NCBI GenBank assembly: GCA_900457075.1 | Contig: UGYN01000003.1 | Location: 1-64,000, forward strand | From: Serratia quinivorans | GTDB lineage: Bacteria > Pseudomonadota > Gammaproteobacteria > Enterobacterales > Enterobacteriaceae | Direction: 5' to 3' | Length of the DNA: 64,000 bases | Part shown: positions 11,435 through 21,381 of the stretch, piece by piece | Position numbering within the stretch: position 1 is the stretch's first letter | Layout of the letters: each line of letters opens with the position of its first letter | Translations under genes and position numbers: made by a program | The notes under the pieces: model-generated | What the model saw: only the letters and a program-made list of their open reading frames with translations | Databases searched by the model: none | Told to the model about the DNA's origin: nothing

Positions 11435-14400
11435 ATGCCTACTATTAATAATCCTAACGCCACCATTCACTCATTGCTGCTTACAGGTGATAATTCACCT
11501 GCTGACGGCCAGACGACGAATACTGTTGTTGCTCAGGTATATGACGGTGATGTTGCCCCGTTGTCCGGTCAGATGGTGACGTTCGATGTTGATGAAGGTG
11601 CCAGCATTCAAAGCCAGGTCGAAAGTAACGAGCAAGGGTTTGCCACGGCGACATTGACAAGTACCACTGCCGGCGTTTACACGGTAACGGCCAGCATCAA
11701 TGACAGTCAGAAGACAGTGAGTTCGACCTTTGTCCCCAGCGATGATGGTGATGGCAACAACCCGAATGCGGTGATTGAGTCGCTGTATGTCTCACGGGAC
11801 AATGCACAAGCCGATGGCGCGGCAACCAACGAGGTGACGGCTGAAGTCACCGACGGGGACAGCGGGCTGCTGGCAAACCAAAGCGTGACGTTTGAGGCGG
11901 ATAATGGTGCCGTTATCCAGAGTCCGGTCCTGACCGATGAGCTGGGCAAAGCCAGAGCGACACTGACCAGCACCGAAGCGATGGTTGTCACGGTGACGGC
12001 GACCATAAACGCCAGCAGCAGTGACGTGGAAGTGGTGTTCGATGAGAGCAACAGCAATGACCCGACGGCCTATCTCGCGGTTTTGCAGACCACTGATAAC
12101 AATGCGGTCGCCGATGGCACGACAATGAACAAGGTCACTGCTGAGGTGGTGGGTGAAGGCGGAAAACTGCTGGCAGACCAGAGCGTGACATTCACGGTGG
12201 ATAATGGCGCCGAGATTGTCAGTCCGGGACTCACCAATACATCGGGCAAGGCCACGACAACCCTGACCAGTCTGACCTCTGGCAAAGCGACCGTCACCGC
12301 CAGCATCAATGACTCCAGCCTGGAAACCGAGGTGAATTTTGTTGAAGACGGCGGTAATGACCCGACCGCTTTTATCAGTTTCTTTATGGTTACTGAAGAC
12401 GATGCTGTAGCGAATGGGATTGACGCCAATGAAGTGACCGCCGAGATTGTGAGTGGTGATAATCGTTTATTGGCGGGGCAGAGTGTGGATTTTCAGGTCA
12501 CGAACGGGGCTGTCGTTGACTCTCCTGTGGTGACAAATCCGCAGGGCAAGGCGGTGACGACGCTGACCAGCATGAGGCCGGGTCTCTCCACGGTGACTGC
12601 GTTGATAAACAACAGTAAAAAGTCGTTGAACGTGGTATTTACCGAGCCTGAAGGCAATGACCCGACGGCGGAAATTTCCTCCTTGCGCACGCTGGGTGAC
12701 CTGGCGGCCGCTGACGGGCAGGCGACCAACAGCGTCATGGTTGAGGTGGTCGACAGCAATAATGTCCTGTTAGCGAATCAGAGTGTGACGTTCACGGCGA
12801 CAAACGATGCAGTGATTGTCAGTCCGGTGCTGACGGATGAACATGGCAAGGCGACGACGACGCTGACCAGCACTGTCGAGGGGCCCGTGACCGTAACCGC
12901 AGCCATCAATGCGAGCACCCGAAGTACCGATGTTACCTTTAGTGAGGGGGATATCACCAACCCGGATGCGGTGATTGCCGGGGTTTATATCGGCATCAAT
13001 AATGCGGTGGCGGACGGCGTGGCCGTCAACACGGTGATGGCTGAGGTCGTGGACGGCGATAACCGGTTGCTGGCGAACCAGAGTGTACGCTTTGAGGCGG
13101 ATAACGGTGCGGTCATTCAGGTTACCCCGGTAATGACAGATGAACGCGGCAAGGCGACAGCCTCCGTGAGTAGCCTGACGACGGGAGCATGTCAGGTGAC
13201 GGCGAGCATCAATGACAGCACCGAGAGCACGACGATTAACTTTGTCGAGTGGGGCGGTAACGACCCGGAAGCCGTCATCGGCGGATTGCTTGTTGCCAGG
13301 GATAATGCCCAGGCGGATGGCATTGAGAGTAATGAGGTCACGGTGACGGTGATTGACGGTGATTATCATGCGCTGGCCGCTCAGGAGGTCCTCTTTGAGG
13401 CGGATAATGGGGCGGTCATTCAAGAGTCGGCAAGGACGGACACGGCAGGGAAGGCAACGACAACGTTGACGAATACCACCGCCGGCCCCAGTACGGTGAC
13501 GGCGAGCATTAACGACAGTACCGAAAGTGTGGTAGTTAGCTTCCTGGATGAACATTCGACAGATGTCATCGATATTCTCGTCAGTGACAAGGCCGCTATT
13601 TACAATGATGGCAAGGATGCGGCCACCCTGACAGTCAGTGTTCTTGATGTGAACAATGAGATGGTGGCGGGGGCAACGGTCACCTGGAGCACGACGCTGG
13701 GGACCCTGGAGAGCGCCACTTCTGAAACGGACGTGAACGGGCAGGCACAGGTCATGCTGACTGCTGACGGAGATATTGGCAACGCGGTTGTCACTGCGAC
13801 ACTGGATAACGGAGACAAGGCCACGTCGACGATAAGCGTACAGGATGTTGCAGAGACCTATACGATTATTGATTTATATCAAGATAATATTCTTGTGAAT
13901 GACGGGGTTAATTCTGCCGACCTGAGGGCGATTGTTTTGTACCGGGATGGCGCGCCAGTTTCTCATAATAGCATCCCGGTTTACTGGGAAACCACTCTGG
14001 GTACGTTGCGTGCCGCGACGATACAAACGGATCAATCGGGATGGGTAGATAACTACCTTACTGACCTGGGGTGATGTTGGAACCGCAGTTGTTACCGCGC
14101 GCCTGGATAACAAGAGTCAGGTAACGTTTATTGTTGAAATCATTGATAAGAATGCCACGCTGAGCCTTTCCGCGCTGACGACGGACAAAAGCGCCATCAT
14201 GAACAATGGTGTGGACAGTGCGACGGTGACCGCGACGGTCATGAATCAGGGGGAACCCGTTGGTGGCGAAACGGTGACCTGGCAAACGTCCCCGGGAGCC
14301 TTGAGCGAGGCATCGACAGTGACAGGTGCAGACGGAAAAACCCGCGTGACATTGACGGATGTTGGTGACAAGGGGGACTGTGTTGTTGTGGCCACGCTCG

Positions 14401-15056
14401 GTAATGATTCTCATAAAGAGCTCAAGATAAACATTCTGGAAGCGCCACGCATTACCGGTGTTTATGATGACGTGGGTGAGACGCAGCAGGATATCCAGAA
14501 CTACGGAACCACGGACGATATGGCGCCAACCCTGAGGGGGACCGCGGAGGCGGGCGGTGAGGTCACGCTTTATCGGGATGGCACTTCCCTCGCGACCCTG
14601 CAGGCAGATGACACCGGACAGTGGCGTTACACCGTGCCTGTCCGCTATGACGGCGTTTATCATTACACGGTGACGACGGCGGATGATGAAGTGCACACTG
14701 CCTCGGAAGAGTTTGTTCTGACCATTGCCAATCCCCATGCCAGCACACCGATAGTGGGGGCGATGGTGCAAAATGGGACATTTCTCGATAACGGCGAAAG
14801 CAAGACCTACACCAGTGGGGGGCTTAAATATTATGTCTGGGGCGAGCCGGGGAGAAGAGTCACGTTGGGATTGCGTAATCCTGCAGGGAAGGTTAGTAAT
14901 GCAAACTTTGGTAGCCCCACCGTGCCGGACAGAGGCGTCATTGCGATAACGCGGAAATTTTATTTTGATGGTGATGGTGAATATACCGCATATGCTCATT
15001 ACGTTGGTGAAAGTGAGTCCGACGCCACCTATAAATTCACCCTGACGAAGTCCTGA
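11435..15056 (+). pseudogene. Multi-domain Big_1 adhesin-like protein, one frameshift
   Basis: The start is ATG 11435, with AGGAG 7 bases upstream. Seven Big_1 domains follow in tandem, each opening with a [N/D]P-x-A-x-I motif (NPNATI, DPTAYL, NPDAVI and so on). Three more divergent Ig domains follow (from about 13550, 13840 and 14130). Next come a Bap/SiiE-like Ig domain (GTAEAGGEVTLYRDG, about 14450-14730) and a unique C-terminus ending KFTLTKS. A run of four G at 14068-14071 breaks the frame and gives a stop at 14072-14074. Reading three G continues the Ig domain perfectly (DLGDVGTAVVTARLD), so the intact product would be about 1206 residues. The N-terminus (MPTINNPNATIHS) has no signal peptide or barrel. 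It is probably a surface or exported Ig-stalk protein, but the export route is unknown. Confidence 0.8.
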
Positions 15057-15073
15057 CGGTAAGTATCTCTGGC

Positions 15074-15098
15074 GCGGCCTGCCTGGATGGTAGGCCGC
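15074..15098 (+). terminator. Hairpin after Big_1 gene
   Basis: The arms GCGGCCTGCC (15074-15083) and GGTAGGCCGC (15089-15098) pair over 10 bp, with one G-T wobble and a 5-base loop, 18 bp after the stop codon. No clear U-tract follows, so it may be a weak terminator or an mRNA 3' stabiliser. Confidence 0.45.
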
Positions 15099-15430
15099 CA
15101 TTGTAATACTATCTATAGGATACGGCTTTTTTTGATTATTAATTGTTATATTCAAAGGTCATTTATAATTCATTGACAATGGTTTTGAGTTTGTTTTGTT
15201 GCTTTATTAAAATGTATTCCACGGGTGCTACATTTAATCGCATGGGGTGCTTTATTAATCGGTGTTTTCGAATGAGTGCTTTGTGGTTAATTGATAGTGA
15301 CGGAAAGAGGGAGGTGACTTTAAAAATGAGTGGTGTTGAAGTGTTATCATATGGTCATGGGAGTTAATGCTGTTGTTTTTAATAAAGTGTTTTACTAATT
15401 TAGTTGTTTGAAAAACAAAAGGGGTTTGTT

Positions 15431-15739
15431 ATGCCAAAGAAATTACAAAGTGATCCTAATGTAGCGGTAGTTAGTCTCGCATGTATTAAAAATCATGCAA
15501 AGGCTGATGGTGTTGATACTAATAAAGTTGTGGCGTTGGTTGCTCGCATGACTGATGGCACCCTTATTTCGGGGCAAAGTGTGAACTTCTCAAGTTCAAA
15601 TGGTACAATCACTACATCGGTAGTGACTGACGCCAGTGGTACTGCTATCGCCATGCTGACCAGTACAACTGCTGGTTCATCAGAAGTTCAGGCGGAACTA
15701 AATCGTACTCGGATGACGACAACAGTCACGTTTGATTGA
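15431..15739 (+). CDS. Stand-alone single Big_1 domain protein
   Basis: This ORF encodes about 102 residues. The start is ATG 15431, preceded by AAAGGGG at suitable spacing. The whole product is one Ig-like domain: after MPKKLQSDPNVAVVSL it shows AKADGVDTNKVVALV, SGQSVNFSSSNG, VVTDASGTAIAMLTSTTAGSSEV and a final strand ending VTFD. It resembles one module of the 11435-15056 protein, including the DPN-x-x-V opening, but is clearly diverged. No signal peptide or anchor is visible. It could be a free-standing accessory domain, a cassette for recombination into the larger genes, or the surviving end of a lost gene. The neat Shine-Dalgarno and MP start favour a real gene. Confidence 0.65.
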   Translation: MPKKLQSDPNVAVVSLACIKNHAKADGVDTNKVVALVARMTDGTLISGQSVNFSSSNGTITTSVVTDASGTAIAMLTSTTAGSSEVQAELNRTRMTTTVTFD

Positions 15740-15745
15740 AAGTAA

Positions 15746-16084
<339 letters not shown>

Positions 16085-16116
16085 TAAACCCGAAGCTCAA
16101 CCCAATGGAGCGCAAA

Positions 16117-17706
16117 ATGTCACGAATGCCTTTTTGCAAAACGTTGTTAGCCTCAATGCTGTCTGTTGCCTGTTGTTCATTCAGCGCACAAGCCGCACCG
16201 GACAACAACACAGCTACCACCGCCCCGCAGCAAAGTAAAGGTAAAGGCAAACCCAATATCGTGGTGATCTTTGGCGATGATATTGGTTACTGGAATCTCA
16301 GTACCTACAACCAGGGAATGATGAGGTATAAAACCCCGAACATTGACAGCATCGCGGCGGAAGGTGCCAAGTTTACCTCCTACTACGCGGAACAAAGCTC
16401 CACCGCTGGCCGCTCATCCTTTATCACCGGTCAGATGCCGTTCCGTACCGGGATGAGCAAGGTCGGCATGCCCGGAGCGCCGCAGGGTCTGCAGAAAGAT
16501 GACCCCACCATCGCGTCGATTCTCAAGCAACTGGGTTATGCCACCGGACAGTTCGGTAAAAACCACCTCGGCGATCGGGATGAGTTCCTGCCGACGGCCC
16601 ATGGCTTTGACGAGTTTATGGGTAACCTCTACCACCTGAATGCGGAAGAAGAGCCGGAGAACCCGGACTATCCGAAAGATCCTGCATTCCGTAAAGAGTT
16701 TGGCCCGCGTGGCGTCATTAAATCCACCGCCGATGGCAAAATTGAAGATACCGGACCGCTCAACACCAAACGTATGGAAACGGTCGATGAGGAGACGCTG
16801 GCGGCCAACAATGACTTTATGGAACGTCAGGTTAAAGCCAACAAGCCCTTCTTCACCTGGTATAACACTACCCGCATGCACAACAAGACCCATATCAAAG
16901 CAGCTGACAAAGGGGTGACCGGATTGGGTGACTACGCTGACGGCATGGTCGAGCACGACAAGATTGTGGGCGAAGTGCTGAAGAAGATTAAAGATCTCGG
17001 CATTGAAGATAACACTATCGTGGTTTACACCACCGATAATGGCCCGATGATCGCCACCTGGCCTGACTCGGGGATGACACCGTTCCGTGGTGAGAAAAAC
17101 ACCGGCTGGGAAGGTGGTTTCCGAGTACCGGCGATGATCAGGTGGCCAGGACATATCAAGCCTGGCACCCTGATCAACGATATGTTTGGCAGTAATGACT
17201 GGTTCCCTACGCTGGTTGCCGCCGCCGGGGTGCCGGATATCAAACAGCAGTTGCTGAAAGGCTACAAAACCACCGCGATGACCTACAAAGTTCACCTCGA
17301 TGGCTATAACCAGCTCGACTTCCTGCAGGGTAAAGGACCGGATCAGCGCAAAGAGTTCTTCTACTGGAGTGATGACGGCGACTTACTGGCGATGCGATAT
17401 AGCCGCTGGAAAATGCACTTCATGATCCAGGAGCATACCGGCCTGGATCTGTGGAAATACCCATTTATTAAGTTGCGTACGCCGCTCCTGTTTGACTTGG
17501 AAATCGATCCACTCGAAAGAGGCGATGACGGCATGGATTACAACCACTGGTTCTATGACCGTCTGTTCCTGCTAGGCGGCGCACAGAAATACGCCAAAGA
17601 GATAATTGAAAGCTTCAAAGAGTTCCCACCGAGGCAGAAGCCAGGTTCGTTCACCGTGTCAGACGTATCCGCGATGATTGAGCAAGGTAATCCGTCAACT
17701 AACTGA
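16117..17706 (+). CDS. Periplasmic Ser-type sulfatase
   Basis: Product of 529 residues with a signal peptide (MSRMPFCKTLLASMLSVACC, cut near FSAQA-A). It belongs to the formylglycine-dependent sulfatase/arylsulfatase family. Visible motifs are the metal-binding start IVVIFGDDIGYW, the active-site consensus S-T-A-G-R with the formylglycine-precursor Ser at about residue 95 (codon 16399), GKNHLGD, and the late metal site TTDNGPM. A Ser in place of Cys means activation by a radical-SAM maturase, and that gene is next door. ATG 16117 is chosen because GGAG lies 6 bases upstream; ATG 16105 would add MERK. The substrate (aryl, glycan or other sulfate ester) cannot be read from the sequence. It heads the 16.1-26.2 kb operon. 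Confidence 0.9.
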   Translation: MSRMPFCKTLLASMLSVACCSFSAQAAPDNNTATTAPQQSKGKGKPNIVVIFGDDIGYWNLSTYNQGMMRYKTPNIDSIAAEGAKFTSYYAEQSSTAGRSSFITGQMPFRTGMSKVGMPGAPQGLQKDDPTIASILKQLGYATGQFGKNHLGDRDEFLPTAHGFDEFMGNLYHLNAEEEPENPDYPKDPAFRKEFGPRGVIKSTADGKIEDTGPLNTKRMETVDEETLAANNDFMERQVKANKPFFTWYNTTRMHNKTHIKAADKGVTGLGDYADGMVEHDKIVGEVLKKIKDLGIEDNTIVVYTTDNGPMIATWPDSGMTPFRGEKNTGWEGGFRVPAMIRWPGHIKPGTLINDMFGSNDWFPTLVAAAGVPDIKQQLLKGYKTTAMTYKVHLDGYNQLDFLQGKGPDQRKEFFYWSDDGDLLAMRYSRWKMHFMIQEHTGLDLWKYPFIKLRTPLLFDLEIDPLERGDDGMDYNHWFYDRLFLLGGAQKYAKEIIESFKEFPPRQKPGSFTVSDVSAMIEQGNPSTN

Positions 17707-17720
17707 TGTGAAGACCCACA

Positions 17721-17751
17721 GCCGGGCGGTTATCTGCCCGGCCTCCGGAGG
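17721..17751 (+). promoter_or_regulatory. Intercistronic hairpin and palindromic Shine-Dalgarno between sulfatase and maturase
   Basis: A perfect 7-bp stem GCCGGGC/GCCCGGC (17721-17727 with 17736-17742, 8-base loop) is followed by the palindrome CCTCCGGAGG (17742-17751), which contains the Shine-Dalgarno of the maturase ATG at 17757. The structure could limit read-through, or mask the ribosome site and so set the sulfatase-to-maturase ratio. No U-tract is present, so it is not a classic terminator. Confidence 0.5.
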
Positions 17752-17756
17752 CTGAC

Positions 17757-19046
17757 ATGAAATACAGTACCACTCTACCCGCTAAGGCACTGCCCTCGGC
17801 AGAAAAGTACAACGGCAAAGGTCCTGAGTATAAGCGCCGCTTTCATGTAATGGCTAAACCTACGGGATCGCGTTGCAACATTGACTGTAACTATTGCTTC
17901 TATCTGCATAAAGAGCAGTTGCTGAAGCAGGACCACAGCGGAATGAGCGATGAAGTGCTTGAGGCCTTTATTCGCGATTACATCGACAGTCAGGATGGTG
18001 AACAGGTGGTTTTTTCCTGGCAAGGTGGTGAGCCCACGCTGATGGGTCTGGCGTATTTTGAGAAGGTTGTCGCGCTGCAAAAGCGTTACCAGAAGCCCGG
18101 CCAGCGGATTGAAAATGATCTGCAAACCAACGGCATTCTGCTGAATGATAAGTGGGCCACATTTCTTAAGCGGCACCATTTCCTGGTGGGCCTGTCGATC
18201 GATGGCCCGGCGGAACTCCACGATCGCTACCGCGTCACACGCAGCGGCAAACCGACGTTTGCGATGGTGATGAAGGGCGTCGAGGCGCTGAAGCGCCATC
18301 AGGTTCCGTTTAATGCGTTGGTCACCGTCAATCGCACCAATGCAAAGTTTCCGCTGGAGGTCTATCACTTCCTGACGCGGGAGCTGGGCGTGACCTACAT
18401 TCAGTTTAATCCGTGCGTCGAGCCGGTTGACTTCAAAATTACCGCACCGCAATTCTGGCGTGATGACAGCATTCCGATCACCGGCACCCGCCGTGCCAAA
18501 CCCGGCGACCTGGATTCAATCGTCACCAACTGGTCGGTCGATCCCGAGGACTGGGGGAGCTTCCTGATCGCCATCTTTGAAGAGTGGGTCAACAATGACC
18601 TTGGTCGTGTCCAGGTGAACCTGTTCGAAACCGCCGTTGCCCAGACGATGGGTATGGCCGCGCAGATCTGCGTGACCTCCGAGTTTTGCGGCAAAGGGCT
18701 GGCCATCGAAAAAAATGGCGATATCTACTCCTGCGACCACTATGTTTACCCCGAATACCAGTTGGGTAATATCAGACAAACCAAACTGGCGCATCTGGCG
18801 TTTTCTGTACGGCAAAAAGCCTTCGGCTATGGTAAGCGCGAAGCCTTACCGCAGGCCTGTAAAAGCTGCCCCTATCTGAAGCTGTGTTATGGCGAATGCC
18901 CGAAAAATCGTCTGGTGCGCAGTGAGGACGGTGAGCTGGGCCTCAACTATCTCTGTCCTGGCATTAAAGCCTTTTTCAACTATTCACACCCGATGCTGGT
19001 TGGCATCGCCACTATTCTGCAACCTAAACCGGTGGAGCAGCTATGA
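17757..19046 (+). CDS. Anaerobic sulfatase-maturating enzyme (radical SAM, SPASM)
   Basis: Product of 429 residues. It converts the active-site Ser (or Cys) of sulfatases to formylglycine in the cytoplasm, oxygen-independently, with S-adenosylmethionine. The radical-SAM cluster motif C-x3-C-x2-C is plain near residue 40 (RCNIDCNYCFY), followed by SWQGGEPTLMG and the SAM-binding strand QTNGILL. The C-terminal part holds the SPASM auxiliary-cluster cysteines (SEFCGKG, YSCDHYVYPE, ACKSCPYLKLCYGECPKNR). The start has a strong Shine-Dalgarno (GGAGG). The gene follows the Ser-type sulfatase and its stop overlaps the MoxR start (ATG 19043). It is an expected partner and not an unusual variant. Confidence 0.93.
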   Translation: MKYSTTLPAKALPSAEKYNGKGPEYKRRFHVMAKPTGSRCNIDCNYCFYLHKEQLLKQDHSGMSDEVLEAFIRDYIDSQDGEQVVFSWQGGEPTLMGLAYFEKVVALQKRYQKPGQRIENDLQTNGILLNDKWATFLKRHHFLVGLSIDGPAELHDRYRVTRSGKPTFAMVMKGVEALKRHQVPFNALVTVNRTNAKFPLEVYHFLTRELGVTYIQFNPCVEPVDFKITAPQFWRDDSIPITGTRRAKPGDLDSIVTNWSVDPEDWGSFLIAIFEEWVNNDLGRVQVNLFETAVAQTMGMAAQICVTSEFCGKGLAIEKNGDIYSCDHYVYPEYQLGNIRQTKLAHLAFSVRQKAFGYGKREALPQACKSCPYLKLCYGECPKNRLVRSEDGELGLNYLCPGIKAFFNYSHPMLVGIATILQPKPVEQL

Positions 19047-20035
19047 CTCACAGGCAAAAAATGCTGGCGTTGGAAACTGAGATGAATGCTCAGGTACTTG
19101 GGCAGGAAGAACTGGTCAGAATGCTGATTGTAGCCCTGATCTGCGACGGCCACGTGCTGCTTGAAGGCTTGCCAGGCTTGGCAAAAACCCGTGCCGTACG
19201 CGAGCTGGCGAAACACCTTGAGGGCGATTTCTGCCGGATCCAGTTCACTCCCGATCTGTTGCCGTCGGACATTACCGGCAGCGAAATCTACCAGCAAAAT
19301 GCCACCCGGGAAGAAGACCTGTTCCGCTTTCGTCCTGGTCCGGTGTTCGGCAACATTATTCTGGCGGATGAAATTAACCGCGCCTCAGCCCGCGTGCAGT
19401 CGGCATTGTTGGAAGCGATGGAAGAGCGACACGTCACCGTTGCCGGGAAAACCTGGCCACTCCCTGGGGTGTTCATGGTGTTGGCAACGCAAAACCCCAT
19501 CGATCAGGAAGGCACTTGGCCGTTACCCGAAGCACAGCTGGACCGCTTTCTGATGAAAATCCTGGTCACCTATCCCTCACAGGAAAATGAGCAAAAGGTG
19601 ATGCAGTTGGTGCGGGCCGAGCAGCAGGCACACTATCAGGCGACTCAGCCAGTCACCGACGCCACAGCGATCACCCGTCTAACCCAGACCGACATTGCCA
19701 GCTGCTGGCGGGAGATCGCCAGCGTCTACGTCGCGCCAACGGTCGAGAGTTACATCATTAACCTCGTTGAAATGACGCGCCAGCCGGCTTCAATCAGTGA
19801 AACCTTTGCCAGCTATATCACCCTTGGCGTCAGCCCGCGCGGCACGCTGGCACTGGATCGCTGCGGTCGCGCGATGGCGTGGCTGGAAGGCCGTAATGCG
19901 GTATTGCCCGAAGACATCAAACGCATTGCGCCGGCGGTATTACGCCATCGCCTGCTGCTGAGCTATCAGGCCAATGCCGATAACTGTACCGCCGATCGGG
20001 CGGTGCAGATGCTGTTTGATGCCGTGGTGGCATGA
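19043..20035 (+). CDS. MoxR-family AAA+ ATPase
   Basis: Product of 330 residues. MoxR ATPases act as chaperones that help assemble or activate neighbouring VWA-protein complexes. The Walker A is GLPGLAKT (about residue 40), the Walker B is IILADEINR and the sensor region is LATQNPIDQEGTWPLPEAQLDRF, followed by the AAA_lid region. Start and stop both overlap neighbours by four bases (ATGA), which indicates translational coupling. The context with DUF58, VWA and BatD genes is the standard MoxR-Bat arrangement. Confidence 0.92.
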   Translation: MTHRQKMLALETEMNAQVLGQEELVRMLIVALICDGHVLLEGLPGLAKTRAVRELAKHLEGDFCRIQFTPDLLPSDITGSEIYQQNATREEDLFRFRPGPVFGNIILADEINRASARVQSALLEAMEERHVTVAGKTWPLPGVFMVLATQNPIDQEGTWPLPEAQLDRFLMKILVTYPSQENEQKVMQLVRAEQQAHYQATQPVTDATAITRLTQTDIASCWREIASVYVAPTVESYIINLVEMTRQPASISETFASYITLGVSPRGTLALDRCGRAMAWLEGRNAVLPEDIKRIAPAVLRHRLLLSYQANADNCTADRAVQMLFDAVVA

Positions 20036-20940
20036 TGAGCAGTCCCCTGGTCATCGATCGTGCCATGCTAATGGCGCTGGCTGGCGAAGCCCGCAAATTG
20101 AACAACCCGCCGTGGCAGATGCCGCCCGGTGCGATGGCGGGTGAACGGGCGTCAAAACAGCCTGGCCGTGGCCTGAATTTTGACAGCCTGCGGCGCTATC
20201 AACCGGGAGATGATATCCGGCTGATTGACTGGCAGGCCACGGCCAGGCTGCGGTCGCCGTGGATACGCCTATATAACGAAGAGCGTGAGCGCCCGGTCTT
20301 TCTGCTGGTAGACCAGCGTCTGGATATGTACTTCGCCACCCGAGGCCAAAGCAAGTCGGTGGTTGCGGCGACGCTGGCCGGGCTGCTGGCCTGGCGTAGC
20401 TGGCATGATGGCGATCGCCTCGGTTGCCTGGTGTTTAACGATGAAACCTGCACACTGACTCCATGCCGCTCGCCGAAAACCAACCTGACCCCGCTGCTGA
20501 ACGACCTAGAACGGTATAACCAGCGGTTAGCCGAACAATATCCGCAGGAGGTTACGGCAACAATGACCCTAGCGGGGAGTTTACAAAGGCTTGTAGGCAG
20601 CGTGCCGACCGGCAGCTGGCTGGCGATAATCAGTGATTTCCACGACCTGGATGCCCATAGTGAAGCGCTGCTGGCGGGCCTGCGCCGCCGCTGCGAAATC
20701 AGCGCCTTTGTCACCCTCGACGATCTCCATCTGCGCCTCCCGGCGCAAGGCCAGCTCGCCGCTTGGTATCAGGATCGGCAAACCATCCTTTCGCTTTCGC
20801 CCGACCTGCGCAACAGCATTCAGGATAGCGTGACCACCCGGCTGGCAAATCAGAAGAACCGGCTGACGCGTCTGGGTATTAAGGTCAATCAGATCGGGGT
20901 GGGTGAGGACCTACTGCCGCAATTACAAAAGGGGTTTTAA
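20032..20940 (+). CDS. DUF58 protein of the MoxR-Bat cluster
   Basis: Product of 302 residues (or 301 from ATG 20035). It shows the DUF58 signature of a GRGLNFDSLRRYQPGDDIR strand followed by IDWQATAR and a VWA-like core beginning FLLVDQRLDM. No membrane segment is obvious, so it is probably cytoplasmic. DUF58 proteins are constant partners of MoxR, perhaps as substrate or adaptor, but no biochemical activity is established. It overlaps the moxR stop. Confidence 0.88.
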   Translation: MMSSPLVIDRAMLMALAGEARKLNNPPWQMPPGAMAGERASKQPGRGLNFDSLRRYQPGDDIRLIDWQATARLRSPWIRLYNEERERPVFLLVDQRLDMYFATRGQSKSVVAATLAGLLAWRSWHDGDRLGCLVFNDETCTLTPCRSPKTNLTPLLNDLERYNQRLAEQYPQEVTATMTLAGSLQRLVGSVPTGSWLAIISDFHDLDAHSEALLAGLRRRCEISAFVTLDDLHLRLPAQGQLAAWYQDRQTILSLSPDLRNSIQDSVTTRLANQKNRLTRLGIKVNQIGVGEDLLPQLQKGF

Positions 20941-21381
20941 ATGCTGGCGAAAGGATTTTCCGTGCCTGATTTACAGCATCCCGCGCTACCTGCGGCGATC
21001 CCGTGGCTGCCCTTGCCGCCGGGCTGGATTGTGCTGGGCGCGTTACTGTTAGCGGCATTTCTGGTGTGGATCTGCCTCCGGTTGCTGCGCTGGCGGCGAA
21101 ATCGGTGGCGACGTGAAGCACGGTGCCACATCCGGCAGGAACAGAATATCGACGGCTGGCTGGCAGTGATCAAACGCATTTTGTTGGTACATCGTCCACG
21201 CCAGCAAATCTCGGCGATCGAAAACCCCGAACAGCTGCTGGCTGGCGTGCCGCTGGATGACCAGATTCGACTGAATCTGATTAGCCGCTATTGCCATCAC
21301 GATAACCGGCTGGAGCCGGAGCAAAATGCACGGTTGCAACAGCAGCTGTCCCGCTGGCTGGAGACGCTACCCGATGTCTGA
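20941..21381 (+). CDS. DUF4381-type membrane protein of the Bat cluster
   Basis: Product of 146 residues with one transmembrane segment (about residues 21-42, WLPLPPGWIVLGALLLAAFL) followed by a basic cytoplasmic stretch (RWRRNRWRREARCH). The position between DUF58 and the VWA gene, the length and the single helix match the DUF4381 family. It starts right after the DUF58 stop, and its end overlaps the VWA gene by eight bases. The role is unknown beyond membership of the membrane VWA complex. Confidence 0.8.
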   Translation: MLAKGFSVPDLQHPALPAAIPWLPLPPGWIVLGALLLAAFLVWICLRLLRWRRNRWRREARCHIRQEQNIDGWLAVIKRILLVHRPRQQISAIENPEQLLAGVPLDDQIRLNLISRYCHHDNRLEPEQNARLQQQLSRWLETLPDV

